DNA from: Sphingobacterium haloxyli
Lineage (GTDB): Bacteria > Bacteroidota > Bacteroidia > Sphingobacteriales > Sphingobacteriaceae
NCBI RefSeq assembly: GCF_002980525.1
Contig: NZ_PVBQ01000010.1
Span: 62,001 to 126,000, forward strand
Length of the DNA: 64,000 bases
Reading direction: 5' to 3'
Part shown: piece after piece, positions 26,809 through 35,613 of the stretch
Numbering within the stretch: position 1 is the first letter of the stretch
How the letters are laid out: the number at the start of each line of letters is the position of its first letter
The notes under the pieces: generated by a model
The model's database searches: none
The model's input: the letters and a program-made list of their open reading frames with translations, nothing else
Told to the model about the DNA's origin: nothing
Position numbers and translations under genes: made by a program

Positions 26809-29175
26809 CTATTTCTTATTGCCTATGTGCCACCATTTCTTATGGGTGGTTTTACCATATTCCCCGTAACCGTATCCATAACCATAGCCATAATTACTAT
26901 AATACCCCCCTCTTGCTTTTATATCGTTGATAATCAACTGAATTGGCTTAATTTTATCTGTTGCGACCAAATCATTGGGAAGACGAATCTGCTCTTTGTA
27001 TGTATAGCTTTGCCGGACGAGATATAGACAACAATCGGCATAACGCGACAAGAGTTGTGCATCGGTCACCATCCCGACCGGGGGGGCATCCATCAGGATA
27101 TAGTCATAACGTTGCGCCAAAACTTCCATCAGTTCGGCAGCACGAGGATGAATCAACAACTCTGCTGGATTGGGAGGAATAGCTCCCGCCTGCACTAAAT
27201 CTACAAGCTCGTGTACTCCCGACGGCATCAAAATCTCTTCTACCTGCATCTCCGAACGCACAATATAATGAGAGAAACCCTTCCCCGCTGGTAACCCAAG
27301 CTTCGCCGTCACGGAGGGCTTCCGCAAATCCAGCTCCATCAACAGCACCTTTTTATCCAACAATGCGAGGGAAACAGCTAGGTTCAATGCCACATACGAT
27401 TTACCTTCGCCCGACATAGACGAGGTAAAGAGTATTCTTTTGCCGCCATTCAGCGCGAATTCTAAGTTTGTCCGCATCGCCCGAAATTGCTCGGCAATCG
27501 GAGAACGGGAGGTTTTGGAAACCACCACCTGATCCTTTTCGTCGGAATGGGCAATCATTCCCAGGATTGGCAAACTGTTACGGCTATCAAGATCTTCTAC
27601 AGATTGGACACGCACATTTAGTAAATCCTTGAGATAAAGGATTCCTAAAGGAAAAACCAAACCCAATACCAAACCCAAAGCATAGGTCATATTCCGCTTC
27701 GGAGAGAAAGGTTCTCTAGCGGCCTTTGGCGTATCAATAACCTTGGAGTTTGACACGTTTGCCGTACGGCCAATAGCTGTCTCTTCCCATTTTTCTTGCA
27801 AAAAGATATATTGTGCCTGCTTAATTTGTTGCAAGCGGGCCAGATCGATGTAGCCGCGCTCGATCGTCGGTACCTGGTTGATTTGAGAAGATACACTATT
27901 AGCTAACTCCTGTTGGCTCTGCCTAGCCAGCTCCAATTGCCTTCTCGTCGAAGCGACGTTCGCGATCATGTCCTGCCGTACACCGGCGATTTGGGAAGTA
28001 ATGTTTTGCACAAGTGGATTATCTTGCGTATTGGCTAGCAATAAGCGTTCCCGCTGTAGTACCAATTCGTTATACTGTTGGATGAGTGCATTAAAGCCTA
28101 TATCTTGCGGAATAACCGCTGAAGGTACAACACGGGGATGTTGCGTATCTTTTAAATAACTAGCTACCGCATCAACTGCAGCAAGCTGTGTTTCAACCTC
28201 TGCCAACTTCTGTGTATAATCAGCAGAACTCTCGATTAGGACCCTACCCTGTTGCGAGATATCAGCTAATTGATTTTGTCTCTTATATCCCGAAATACGG
28301 TCTTCTACTCCGGCCAGTTCGCCGGTAATGGTGCTTAGCCTCGCATTAATAAACGCTAAGGTTGAGTCCGCAATGACGTTTTTATCGTGGAGGTTCAGCT
28401 CGACATACTTATCGATGAGCGTTTCCAATAGTTGCTCGCCCCGCTTCGGTAGCTGATGTTCGAAGGTCAAATCAATGGTCGAAACATTCTTGTTGGTTAC
28501 TGCGACAGAAAGCTGTGTGCTGTAAGCCGCTGCCATGGAGCGTAAGGGTGCTATTCGAAAACCGTAGCTATCTGTTGAAGGCGGCGTCCGCAAATCGACA
28601 ATACGCAGCAGACCAACCCCCGACAAAGCGAAGGTTTTGCCAAAGTCAACATTAAAAAGCGTATCGGCGTTGGATAGTTCGATCTTACCGTCCTTCCTTT
28701 TCTGCGCCTCGAATGCATAAACAGCTACAATGGAATCTGGGTTGCTAAGCAGTTCTACCTCAAAAGGTGCCGACAAAACAGGCACGTTGTGTACCCGCCC
28801 CTTATTGAAATAGCCGATATACGCTTTTTCCTCTAGAATCATCTCCCGCATGAGGTCGGCTGTTTTCAGCACCTCCACCTCATTATCTACGGAATTTTTC
28901 GTCCCCATAAGGCTGGACAAATCGCCCAAAGCGGATGAACCCAACATCCCTCCACCTTTCTTATCATCGGAGACCAATAACTTTGCGTAGATTTTGTATG
29001 ATGGAACGGTATAGCGCAAATAAATAAAAGCGAGCGTTAAACCGATGGCACCACACAAAACAAACCAATACCAGTTGGAGATGATGCGACCCACAAAACG
29101 TAGCAATTCTTTGTTATCAGATTTCTTTTCTTCGAAGTCAAGCTCGTCGTTCCAATCTATATTTCTTTTGCTCAT
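26809..29175 (-). CDS. wzc: Polysaccharide co-polymerase / tyrosine autokinase (Wzc-like)
   Basis: A 788-residue inner-membrane protein controlling chain length and export. The N-terminal Wzz domain has a first membrane helix (about residues 33-53), a long coiled-coil periplasmic region (about 260-430) and a second helix near residue 500. The C-terminal BY-kinase has Walker A SSMSGEGKSYVALNLA, Walker A' LLMELDLRKP and Walker B YDYILMDAPP. The tail carries a tyrosine cluster (NYGYGYGYGYGEYG) that is the expected autophosphorylation site. Its partner phosphatase is encoded at 30082. Both Wzz and kinase are in one chain, as in Gram-negatives. Confidence 0.94.
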   Translation of the reverse strand: MSKRNIDWNDELDFEEKKSDNKELLRFVGRIISNWYWFVLCGAIGLTLAFIYLRYTVPSYKIYAKLLVSDDKKGGGMLGSSALGDLSSLMGTKNSVDNEVEVLKTADLMREMILEEKAYIGYFNKGRVHNVPVLSAPFEVELLSNPDSIVAVYAFEAQKRKDGKIELSNADTLFNVDFGKTFALSGVGLLRIVDLRTPPSTDSYGFRIAPLRSMAAAYSTQLSVAVTNKNVSTIDLTFEHQLPKRGEQLLETLIDKYVELNLHDKNVIADSTLAFINARLSTITGELAGVEDRISGYKRQNQLADISQQGRVLIESSADYTQKLAEVETQLAAVDAVASYLKDTQHPRVVPSAVIPQDIGFNALIQQYNELVLQRERLLLANTQDNPLVQNITSQIAGVRQDMIANVASTRRQLELARQSQQELANSVSSQINQVPTIERGYIDLARLQQIKQAQYIFLQEKWEETAIGRTANVSNSKVIDTPKAAREPFSPKRNMTYALGLVLGLVFPLGILYLKDLLNVRVQSVEDLDSRNSLPILGMIAHSDEKDQVVVSKTSRSPIAEQFRAMRTNLEFALNGGKRILFTSSMSGEGKSYVALNLAVSLALLDKKVLLMELDLRKPSVTAKLGLPAGKGFSHYIVRSEMQVEEILMPSGVHELVDLVQAGAIPPNPAELLIHPRAAELMEVLAQRYDYILMDAPPVGMVTDAQLLSRYADCCLYLVRQSYTYKEQIRLPNDLVATDKIKPIQLIINDIKARGGYYSNYGYGYGYGYGEYGKTTHKKWWHIGNKK

Positions 29176-29217
29176 TTTTCCTTACAGTTATTCGTAATTT
29201 TTTAAGTGCATGACATT

Positions 29218-30027
29218 TTATAAGCGAGAAATTGCAACAATTAATACCGAGAGAATTGACCCAACAATGGCAAACGCCTGCGTCCGTGCTGCATTATTAG
29301 CCGCTGCTTTAGCTTTGCCCGGCTCCACATAAATGACGTCATTTTGTCGCAAGTAGAAATAAGGGGATTGAAATACATCGCTATCATTTAAATTCAACCG
29401 TACCAATTCTTTCTCTTTCCCCTGATCCCGCACGAGAAGTATATTCTCCCGCTTACCATAAATCGTCATATCCCCGGCTAAACCCAGCGCGTCAAACACT
29501 GTTACCTTTTCGTTGGGCACGGTATATGTTGCCGGCCGCGTGACTTCACCCAGCACGGTGATTTTAAAATTGGCAAAACGTACTTGTACTGTCGGATCTT
29601 TGTAATAATGGCTTGCAAGAGCCGTTATGCGTTCCCGAGCTTCGTAGGTCGTCAAACCTTTCACTTCTATTTTACCAATTAAAGCCATGTGCACATAGCC
29701 GTCCTTATCTACTAGAAAACCCGAAATCACCTGATTTCCCACATTTCCGCCCGCCGAACTGGCTCCGATAGCTTGTACTGCAATAGCTTGATTAGCCACT
29801 GCAGCCGTTGTCGGATCCAAGGTCTGAATCGTAATACTTAATATATCATCTGTTTGGATGATCGGCTCGGTAAATGCGGCCGCTTGTTTGAGGATGCGGG
29901 TAGTATCGGCTGGAAGATCGTTAAAATAGACAATCTTTTTGACCGAACAGCTGCTTATGAGCAGTGTCAGCAGTAGCACAAGGAATTCCCATCGGAAGAC
30001 TACGTGCTGCAGGGTGAATTTTTTCAT
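29218..30027 (-). CDS. wza: Polysaccharide export outer-membrane lipoprotein (Wza-like)
   Basis: A 269-residue export protein. The signal peptide ends at a lipobox LLISSC (cysteine about residue 27). It is followed by the poly-export domain (IQTDDILSITIQTLD to HMALIGKIEVKGLT), an SLBB-like domain (ITVLGEVTRPATYTVPNEKVTVFDALGLAG) and a hydrophobic C-terminal helix (AFAIVGSILSVLIVAI) that may cross the outer membrane. It is shorter than E. coli Wza (about 380), as usual in Bacteroidota. It lies between the phosphatase and the kinase genes. The repeat GATTGTAGATTGTAGT lies 14 bases upstream of its start. Confidence 0.9.
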   Translation of the reverse strand: MKKFTLQHVVFRWEFLVLLLTLLISSCSVKKIVYFNDLPADTTRILKQAAAFTEPIIQTDDILSITIQTLDPTTAAVANQAIAVQAIGASSAGGNVGNQVISGFLVDKDGYVHMALIGKIEVKGLTTYEARERITALASHYYKDPTVQVRFANFKITVLGEVTRPATYTVPNEKVTVFDALGLAGDMTIYGKRENILLVRDQGKEKELVRLNLNDSDVFQSPYFYLRQNDVIYVEPGKAKAAANNAARTQAFAIVGSILSVLIVAISRL

Positions 30028-30081
30028 TGTTTAAACTTGTTGATTGTAGATTGTAGTTGTGTTGTTATGGTATTCATTTTT

Positions 30082-30828
30082 TTAAGTGGCAACTCCACTG
30101 AAGAGCTCTTCATTCATTATCTCGCAATTCTTAAAGTAAGCGCGGATATCTTCTCGTTGGACGCCGATCTCCAAAGCGCGCACATGCCGTTCATGATGAA
30201 CGTCGGTACCGACAAGATCAATCATACCCTGTTCCAACAGATATTTTGCCACACGGCGTTCGTTGCGTCCATAATACCCCATCAGCGATAGCAGGTTGAG
30301 TTGCAACATACAACCGATATCCTGAAAGCGTTCAATTTTTTTGGGATCGCGGTGATAATATATATACCGCTCTGGATGCGCTAAAATGGGAATGTATCCT
30401 TCCATCTGCAGGTCGAACACGACTTTCTCAACCAGTTTACTCTCCTCGATATAGGAAATCTCGATTAGTACATGTTCACCGGGTAGAGTCAGTAAATTAC
30501 GCGGATTGTTTGCAAATTGCTGATCGAAGGCCGTATCCACCATGTATTCGGCTGCGTATCCTACAGCTAACTGTCCCACCTCTTCTTGGGGCAGGCCATG
30601 AAATGTGTTGCCAATTGTTTCCGCATTATTGGGGTACATATCCTGAAAGATATGCGGTGTAAAATAGAACTTCTTTAAACCGAGCGCCTCTAGACGTTGC
30701 AACAGTTCGACGCTCTCCTCCACGTTTTCGCAACCATCATCAATGCCGGGCAGGATATGCGAGTGCATATCAAGATGCATCCATTGCAAGTCGGGATATT
30801 GACGCTTTCGATTAAAGATAGTCCACAT
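30082..30828 (-). CDS. PHP-family protein tyrosine phosphatase (CpsB/YwqE type), copy 1
   Basis: A 248-residue metal-dependent phosphatase that should dephosphorylate the tyrosine tail of the Wzc-like kinase. PHP metal ligands are seen in MHSHILPGIDDG (HxH), FTPHIF, the central EISYIEESKL, LAHPERYIYYHRD and GTDVHHERH. It is preceded by a terminator (30881-30914), so it probably has its own promoter and leads the phosphatase-export-kinase part of the locus. A paralogue is at 48982-49761. Confidence 0.92.
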   Translation of the reverse strand: MWTIFNRKRQYPDLQWMHLDMHSHILPGIDDGCENVEESVELLQRLEALGLKKFYFTPHIFQDMYPNNAETIGNTFHGLPQEEVGQLAVGYAAEYMVDTAFDQQFANNPRNLLTLPGEHVLIEISYIEESKLVEKVVFDLQMEGYIPILAHPERYIYYHRDPKKIERFQDIGCMLQLNLLSLMGYYGRNERRVAKYLLEQGMIDLVGTDVHHERHVRALEIGVQREDIRAYFKNCEIMNEELFSGVAT

Positions 30829-30880
30829 GATTGTCTGTCTGCGATGTATGGGATGCTTTCGTTTTATTTGTGAAAAATAG

Positions 30881-30914
30881 AAATACCCGGCCAGCTCGCC
30901 CGGCCGGAGTATTT
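30881..30914 (-). terminator. Rho-independent terminator after the lipoprotein gene
   Basis: A 12-pair stem with one bulged A joins 30881-30892 (AAATACCCGGCC) and 30902-30914 (GGCCGGAGTATTT) across a 9-base loop. On the minus strand it is followed by CTATTTTTC. It lies about 50 bases past the stop of the 539-residue lipoprotein gene and may cut the capsule locus into two transcripts, or act as an attenuator. Confidence 0.75.
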
Positions 30915-30964
30915 CCCTACAATCACAAGTCTACACTTGAGCTCTTCAACATCTTTATATATTT

Positions 30965-32584
30965 TTATAATTTATTACATTCTTCCGTTAGTATTGCCAA
31001 GTTGGTTGCGCCGGCTTTCGCACCGATGATGTCGCCTGGTTGTATACCCACCGTAGAAGTATTATCTTCACGCACGGCATGGTTATTCACGATTTTCACG
31101 CGTTGACCCCAAATCGCCTTGAAGTCGTATTCCGTACCGTCGGTTTTTAGTAAGCTCGTGCGCAAGAAGCCATTGTCTACAGCACCCAGGTATTTGAATT
31201 CTGCCGTTCCGGACTCGCGGTAGAACATTTGGAAAGTAGGCAATAGTGTAATGACGTTTGTTTTGTCTGGACAACGTACATACAATTGTAATGTCGAGGT
31301 TGTACCGGTCGCATCGCCAGGGTTTGGCAACTGCATAGCGGTAACCTGACCACAGGCTGCCAACGCGCCTTGTTCCAAAATACTGCCTGCTTGGTTGCGT
31401 ACGACGATCATGGCGCCAGTAGCCGGAACGCCCATAAGGCTGATGCTGTTGTTCGTATTATTTATTGAGTAGTCTCCGCTGAAGATCACTTTTCCGCCCC
31501 ATAGCGCTTCTACCTGAATCGGTGCGGTTGTGCCGTTGGTCATCCAATCGCCCGAGAAATTGACTACCCGCGCGGATGTACAGGCCACTCCAAATTCAGC
31601 CGCCATGTAGAATGTTAAGTGGGTTATGGGAAAGCTTACGCGGTAACCCGTGGATGCTGAACCGGTAACGGTACTGCTCTGCTCAAAGCGCCAAGCACCA
31701 TCTCCGCTGTTACTGAATATTTGGAATGTCGCTCCAGCAGCTAAAGCCTGCCCCGTAATAGGGCTGACATAGTTTGCAGGGACCGGCATACTCACTACCA
31801 AAGGTTGGCTAAACTGCCTTACCTGCGTGCCGTTGACAAACATTTTAATGTCGGCGACAGCTGCTGGGCTGAATGTTCCGGCAGCTGTACTGCCGTCCTC
31901 CAAAACAACCTGATCACTGCGTAAGTCGCCTCCGGGCAACAGCACCACCGCCTCTTCGTTGTCGGCATCGATACTGGTGACCACAATTTGGACATTGGTG
32001 CCGGTAATGACCGTGCCGCTTTCGTCTCTAAATTGTGTGCCGCTTGGAATCGTCAAAGTCATATCGCCCGCTCCACTTGCAGAAGGTAGTTCCACGATTG
32101 CTTCGGTGGTTGTGGAACCGTTGGCACCTAGTTCTACATTCTCGATTACTTGCTCTACTCCATCGGGTATCTCGCTAGGCTGGGTAAGGACAACTGTCTG
32201 TATACCTGCTGATGCATCGGTAATCGCTACCGGTACAATTTGGGTATTGTAGCCACTTGCTGTAAACTGCACGCGAAATCGAATCGGGTCATTCGCAGTT
32301 GGTGTACGTTTCGGATCAACACCTAACGTGATGAGGTTATCGGTTAGCTTGAAATCTTTGTGTCCGTTCATGTTGTAGATATCATGCGTATCACCCGATA
32401 CAAGCGCCACGGAGACACCGTTGACATTGTTCCCGTCGGAATCCACAACCCGTAACGTAACGTAGTGTTCGATAACTTCCGTACTGATCTGTAGGTTAAA
32501 ATCTTTTAATGGGCTTTCGCAGGAAGAGACACCTAAAAGCGCCGCCATCCACGTATATATTGCTATTTTCTTAAATCTTTTCAT
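30965..32584 (-). CDS. Capsule-locus lipoprotein of unknown function
   Basis: A 539-residue exported lipoprotein (signal peptide ending VSSC, cysteine at residue 22). The N-terminal part (about 35-145) looks like a carboxypeptidase-regulatory-like beta fold (YVTLRVVDSDGNNVNGVSVAL). A segment near 185-230 is ZU5- or bowl-like (LTIPSGTQFRDESGTVITG), and the C-terminus is beta-rich. I do not recognise a family with certainty. It sits between the outer-membrane protein (24 bases upstream) and the phosphatase of the export machinery, so a surface or periplasmic role in capsule anchoring is possible. It is followed by a strong terminator. Confidence 0.75.
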   Translation of the reverse strand: MKRFKKIAIYTWMAALLGVSSCESPLKDFNLQISTEVIEHYVTLRVVDSDGNNVNGVSVALVSGDTHDIYNMNGHKDFKLTDNLITLGVDPKRTPTANDPIRFRVQFTASGYNTQIVPVAITDASAGIQTVVLTQPSEIPDGVEQVIENVELGANGSTTTEAIVELPSASGAGDMTLTIPSGTQFRDESGTVITGTNVQIVVTSIDADNEEAVVLLPGGDLRSDQVVLEDGSTAAGTFSPAAVADIKMFVNGTQVRQFSQPLVVSMPVPANYVSPITGQALAAGATFQIFSNSGDGAWRFEQSSTVTGSASTGYRVSFPITHLTFYMAAEFGVACTSARVVNFSGDWMTNGTTAPIQVEALWGGKVIFSGDYSINNTNNSISLMGVPATGAMIVVRNQAGSILEQGALAACGQVTAMQLPNPGDATGTTSTLQLYVRCPDKTNVITLLPTFQMFYRESGTAEFKYLGAVDNGFLRTSLLKTDGTEYDFKAIWGQRVKIVNNHAVREDNTSTVGIQPGDIIGAKAGATNLAILTEECNKL

Positions 32585-32608
32585 CTTGATTACGTTTTAC
32601 TTATTACC

Positions 32609-33346
32609 CTACCAAAACCGATAACTGAAACCGACTTCTACACGCGGCAGATAGCGATAGTTCTCCATATTACGTTCGATAATTGCGGCATTGTTGACAT
32701 TCTCTTCCAGTAGCCCTGTTGCCTCCATGGATACACTAGGCTTAGAAAGGTAGTAGCAGCCCAGGTCGATGTGCATGGAGAAGCGGCTATCGATCACAAT
32801 GTTGCTCCAGCCGATACCGGCGTAGGGACTGACTGTTTTTTTCCATTCAACTTGGGTCGTGATCGTACCTACACGATCGGGATGTACGTCAATTTCGCCA
32901 AACCTATAAGGGTCACGCAAGCGCGTCGACAGCTCGCCATCGAGCTGATAGAAGTACGCCCCGCCCAATTGAAGATTGAAGCTTCGAAAAAATCCACCCC
33001 GTTGCACAAAAGGCGTCCAACCGAAAGCAAGCGATACATTGCCCGATTTCGCTTTTACGCCGCTACGGGTAGCATAATTATTGTAGGTGCCTGCAATATG
33101 CGTATTGAAAGGCATATAACTGGCGCCGACCCGCAATCCGAACTTTGGTCCGAGCGGCTGATAAAGGTGCAAACCCACACCCGTGGTTCCCAAGTGGACA
33201 CCTAACGCAAACGGGTAGGGGTAGCCGTTGGAATAAGCGGACTCAGGGATGCTGTCGCGTTGCTCGATAGCTCGGGCCTGTGCATACACACCTAACGTTA
33301 AGAAGCTGACGAGCATCATAACATGTTTGAAAAACCTGTTCTTCAT
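32609..33346 (-). CDS. Outer-membrane beta-barrel protein in capsule locus
   Basis: A 245-residue protein with a signal peptide (about residues 1-25, ending YAQARA) and a small barrel of eight to ten amphipathic strands. It ends in YLPRVEVGFSYRFW, with the C-terminal aromatic residue expected for barrel insertion. The PFALGVHLGTTGVGLHLYQPLG opening is typical of PorT/OmpW-like Bacteroidota barrels. It follows the initiating transferase gene by 53 bases. Its function is unknown; it may partner the lipoprotein encoded next. Confidence 0.78.
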   Translation of the reverse strand: MKNRFFKHVMMLVSFLTLGVYAQARAIEQRDSIPESAYSNGYPYPFALGVHLGTTGVGLHLYQPLGPKFGLRVGASYMPFNTHIAGTYNNYATRSGVKAKSGNVSLAFGWTPFVQRGGFFRSFNLQLGGAYFYQLDGELSTRLRDPYRFGEIDVHPDRVGTITTQVEWKKTVSPYAGIGWSNIVIDSRFSMHIDLGCYYLSKPSVSMEATGLLEENVNNAAIIERNMENYRYLPRVEVGFSYRFW

Positions 33347-33399
33347 AATTTTTATTTGTTCTATTTTTATTACTTATTTTGCTTATAAAATCGCCGTTG

Positions 33400-34815
33400 T
33401 TAATATGCATTCTTTTCACCACGTATCATGTTCAGCGCGGTCATGCATACGATCTTAAAATCGAGCATGGCCGACCAGTTACTCATATATTCCAGATCGT
33501 ACTCTACGCGCTTGGCCATCAGTCCGGGATCTTTTGTCTCGCCGCGATAGCCGTTTACTTGTGCCCACCCCGTAATACCAGGTTTTACGAAGTGTCGTAC
33601 CATATAATGCTGGATCAGTTTGCTATAATGTTCTGTGTGCGATAACATATGAGGCCGCGGTCCGACCACGCTCATTTGCCCTAAGAATACGTTGATAAAT
33701 TGCGGAAATTCATCTAAATTGGTCTTACGCAGAAACTTACCGATGGGCGTAATGCGTTTATCTTCTTTTGTAGCTTGCGCTTTGTCCGAATCGCGGTTTA
33801 CCACCATACTCCGAAATTTATAACAGCCAAATGTTTGATTATTCCTTCCTGACCGGGGCTGCTTAAAAAATATCGGACCAGGGCTTTGAATTTTGATAAG
33901 TAGACCGACAATAGGCACTAACCAGCTTAATATAAAGATAATAACAACACTCGAGATGAAGATATCGACGATGCGTTTCTTTATTCGGTTTTCCATGGTG
34001 GACAAGGACTCCTCGTGCGATCGCAACACGGGAAGTTCCATCTGCAGCGAATTACTGCCAGTTCCGCGATAAGGCATACTCGCACCCGTAGTCACAAAGT
34101 TTAACTGCACACATTGATAGTCCGCCGCCATAATAAGCTCTTGGCTACAGTCGGAGATATCCGGGGAATTAATAAGAAATACATCGTGAATGCCAAGTTT
34201 AGAGACCTCTTCAAAATACCGGCGAAACTGCGCAACTTTCTCGGCTTTGCTCCGCTGTTCCACTTCATCATAGTATTTAATGGTATTGACATGGTAAAAA
34301 GCGTGATTTTGTCCGAAGCTTTCCTCTACCGACGCTAAATAGTGATGATGCCCAATTAGCGCCACGGTTTTGCTCCATCGAAAACGCTTGGATAGCACAG
34401 TATAGACATAGGTAAGGGCAAATCTCGACAAGGCCGCATATAGCAATACCATGATTGTGACACCAGTCAAAAAGTAGAAGAAGCCTATAAACCGGTGCCC
34501 AATTAAGGCACATCCGGTGAAGACTGCTAACAGCAATAAGACCGTGCGCAATGTCTGCCGGAATACATTCTCCAGCCTTTCGACTGTAACGTCCGCATAT
34601 AGCCGCAGATATAGCGCCGAAACGATGGCGACCAGATTAAACAATGTCCAGAGGGAATAATAATTCGTGGATTGCACCTCCTGCGGACTCACGATACCAT
34701 TGACCGTCAACAATGAAAACGCCACGACAAAACATACATTCAAACAGATGGTGTCTGTCAAAACGAGTAGTATTTTTAGGTAAGCTAAAACGCGATTTTG
34801 AACATATCTGTACAT
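33400..34815 (-). CDS. Undecaprenyl-phosphate sugar phosphotransferase (WcaJ-like)
   Basis: A 471-residue enzyme that starts the repeat unit by moving a hexose 1-phosphate onto undecaprenyl phosphate. The N-terminal half has four or five membrane helices and a CoA-binding-like domain (about 140-260). A further helix near 285 precedes the bacterial sugar transferase domain with GCYKFRSMVVNRDSD, FLRKTNLDEFPQFINVFLG, SVVGPRPHMLSH and PGITGWAQVNGYRG. It is the first gene of the capsule locus behind a long leader. Glucose is the usual substrate of this subfamily; the actual sugar is not proven. Confidence 0.92.
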   Translation of the reverse strand: MYRYVQNRVLAYLKILLVLTDTICLNVCFVVAFSLLTVNGIVSPQEVQSTNYYSLWTLFNLVAIVSALYLRLYADVTVERLENVFRQTLRTVLLLLAVFTGCALIGHRFIGFFYFLTGVTIMVLLYAALSRFALTYVYTVLSKRFRWSKTVALIGHHHYLASVEESFGQNHAFYHVNTIKYYDEVEQRSKAEKVAQFRRYFEEVSKLGIHDVFLINSPDISDCSQELIMAADYQCVQLNFVTTGASMPYRGTGSNSLQMELPVLRSHEESLSTMENRIKKRIVDIFISSVVIIFILSWLVPIVGLLIKIQSPGPIFFKQPRSGRNNQTFGCYKFRSMVVNRDSDKAQATKEDKRITPIGKFLRKTNLDEFPQFINVFLGQMSVVGPRPHMLSHTEHYSKLIQHYMVRHFVKPGITGWAQVNGYRGETKDPGLMAKRVEYDLEYMSNWSAMLDFKIVCMTALNMIRGEKNAY

Positions 34816-35071
34816 TATCTTTCAATTATGTGTTTATATAAAATATTTAAAAGAATTATTAAACTAAAAAGACTATATCGATACATACCAGATCCATTAT
34901 TATCCTATAACGATAGGACAAGGCACTAAAGTTCACTGTGGCGATTTAACACCACTTCCAAAAAATTTGACTACGACAAACGAATAGGTCGTACCGCGAC
35001 TGGTTAATTACCGATTAAATTTCTTCTTTTTTAATTTGTTTAAGTTAATACCTTTGTTTTTCATCCTAAGC

Positions 35072-35119
35072 ACAAACAGTTTTCACAATTTATTCGATTA
35101 ATAATCAAAAACTGTTTGT
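35072..35119 (-). repeat. 12-base inverted repeat in the capsule leader
   Basis: ACAAACAGTTTT (35072-35083) and AAAACTGTTTGT (35108-35119) are perfect reverse complements separated by 24 AT-rich bases. This could be a two-site operator or a leader hairpin. It has no T-tract that would mark it as a terminator. Confidence 0.6.
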
Positions 35120-35347
35120 TTTGAGCGGCAAAGCCACCCCTCAAGAACATAGATTGTAGATTGTAGTCCACAAATGTAATTATTTTTTACAAAGTAAGAA
35201 TAGGTTTCGGATTAATTTTGTATTAAATTATCACAGATGTATTTTATAATCAGTGTTATAGGCTACTATAAACCGAGACAATTACACGTTTCTTTGCGCC
35301 CCTAAGCGTCCGAGGGTAGATATTTAGGATAAACCCATGTACAAAGA

Positions 35348-35366
35348 GGGGGCACACTGCGCCCCC
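35348..35366 (-). terminator. Hairpin terminator after the small lipoprotein
   Basis: GGGGGC (35348-35353) and GCCCCC (35361-35366) make a six-pair G-C stem. It lies 18 bases past the stop codon of the 58-residue lipoprotein. The following minus-strand sequence TCTTTGT is only moderately T-rich. Confidence 0.6.
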
Positions 35367-35383
35367 AGCACTTTCCTTATGAT

Positions 35384-35560
35384 TTAACGTTTTCTGCCGC
35401 CCGTTACTTTCGAAATGATCCAAATAATGACGGCAATAATGGCCACAACGAGGAGAATGCCACTCCACACGCCGGCTTTGAAAATTCCTTCGATAACATT
35501 ACAGCTACTAAACAGGAATATACCCGATGAGAATAATAATATCTGTGTAAATCTTTTCAT
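35384..35560 (-). CDS. 58-residue membrane-anchored lipoprotein
   Basis: A very small gene on the minus strand. It encodes MKRFTQILLFSSGIFLFSSC with a lipobox (cysteine 20), a short NVIEGIFKAGVWSG linker, one hydrophobic helix (LLVVAIIAVIIWIIS) and a basic tail (KVTGGRKR). The coding frame ends in TAA at 35384-35386 and is followed by a G-C hairpin. Similar small lipoprotein/single-helix proteins are common in Bacteroidota genomes. Function is unknown. It follows the acyltransferase gene by 53 bases but probably has its own transcript. Confidence 0.8.
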   Translation of the reverse strand: MKRFTQILLFSSGIFLFSSCNVIEGIFKAGVWSGILLVVAIIAVIIWIISKVTGGRKR

Positions 35561-35613
35561 AATAGTTGTTTTACAATAAGAACAAACAGCATATTAAAAA
35601 GTTTTGCGCGCTA

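Larger units (their letters stand above)
34816..35383 (-). promoter_or_regulatory. Long leader and promoter region of the capsule locus
   Basis: 568 bases without a gene separate the capsule locus from the small lipoprotein gene. A minus-strand TACATTTG (35171-35178) fits the -7 consensus, though no good -33 was found. If used, it gives a leader of about 350 bases before the initiating transferase. The region holds the 12-base inverted repeat at 35072-35119 and the tandem GATTGTAGATTGTAGT (about 35151-35166), which recurs before the Wza gene. No NusG- or UpxY-like gene is nearby. Confidence 0.45.

Noticed and set aside
26850-26910. Tandem TACGG/ATACCC-like DNA repeat at the end of the Wzc gene
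   Set aside because: It is the coding sequence for the tyrosine-glycine tail of the kinase and is explained by autophosphorylation function.
35256-35468. 70-codon minus-strand frame overlapping the terminator
   Set aside because: It overlaps the real 58-residue lipoprotein gene in another frame and crosses its terminator hairpin. Its composition is not protein-like.
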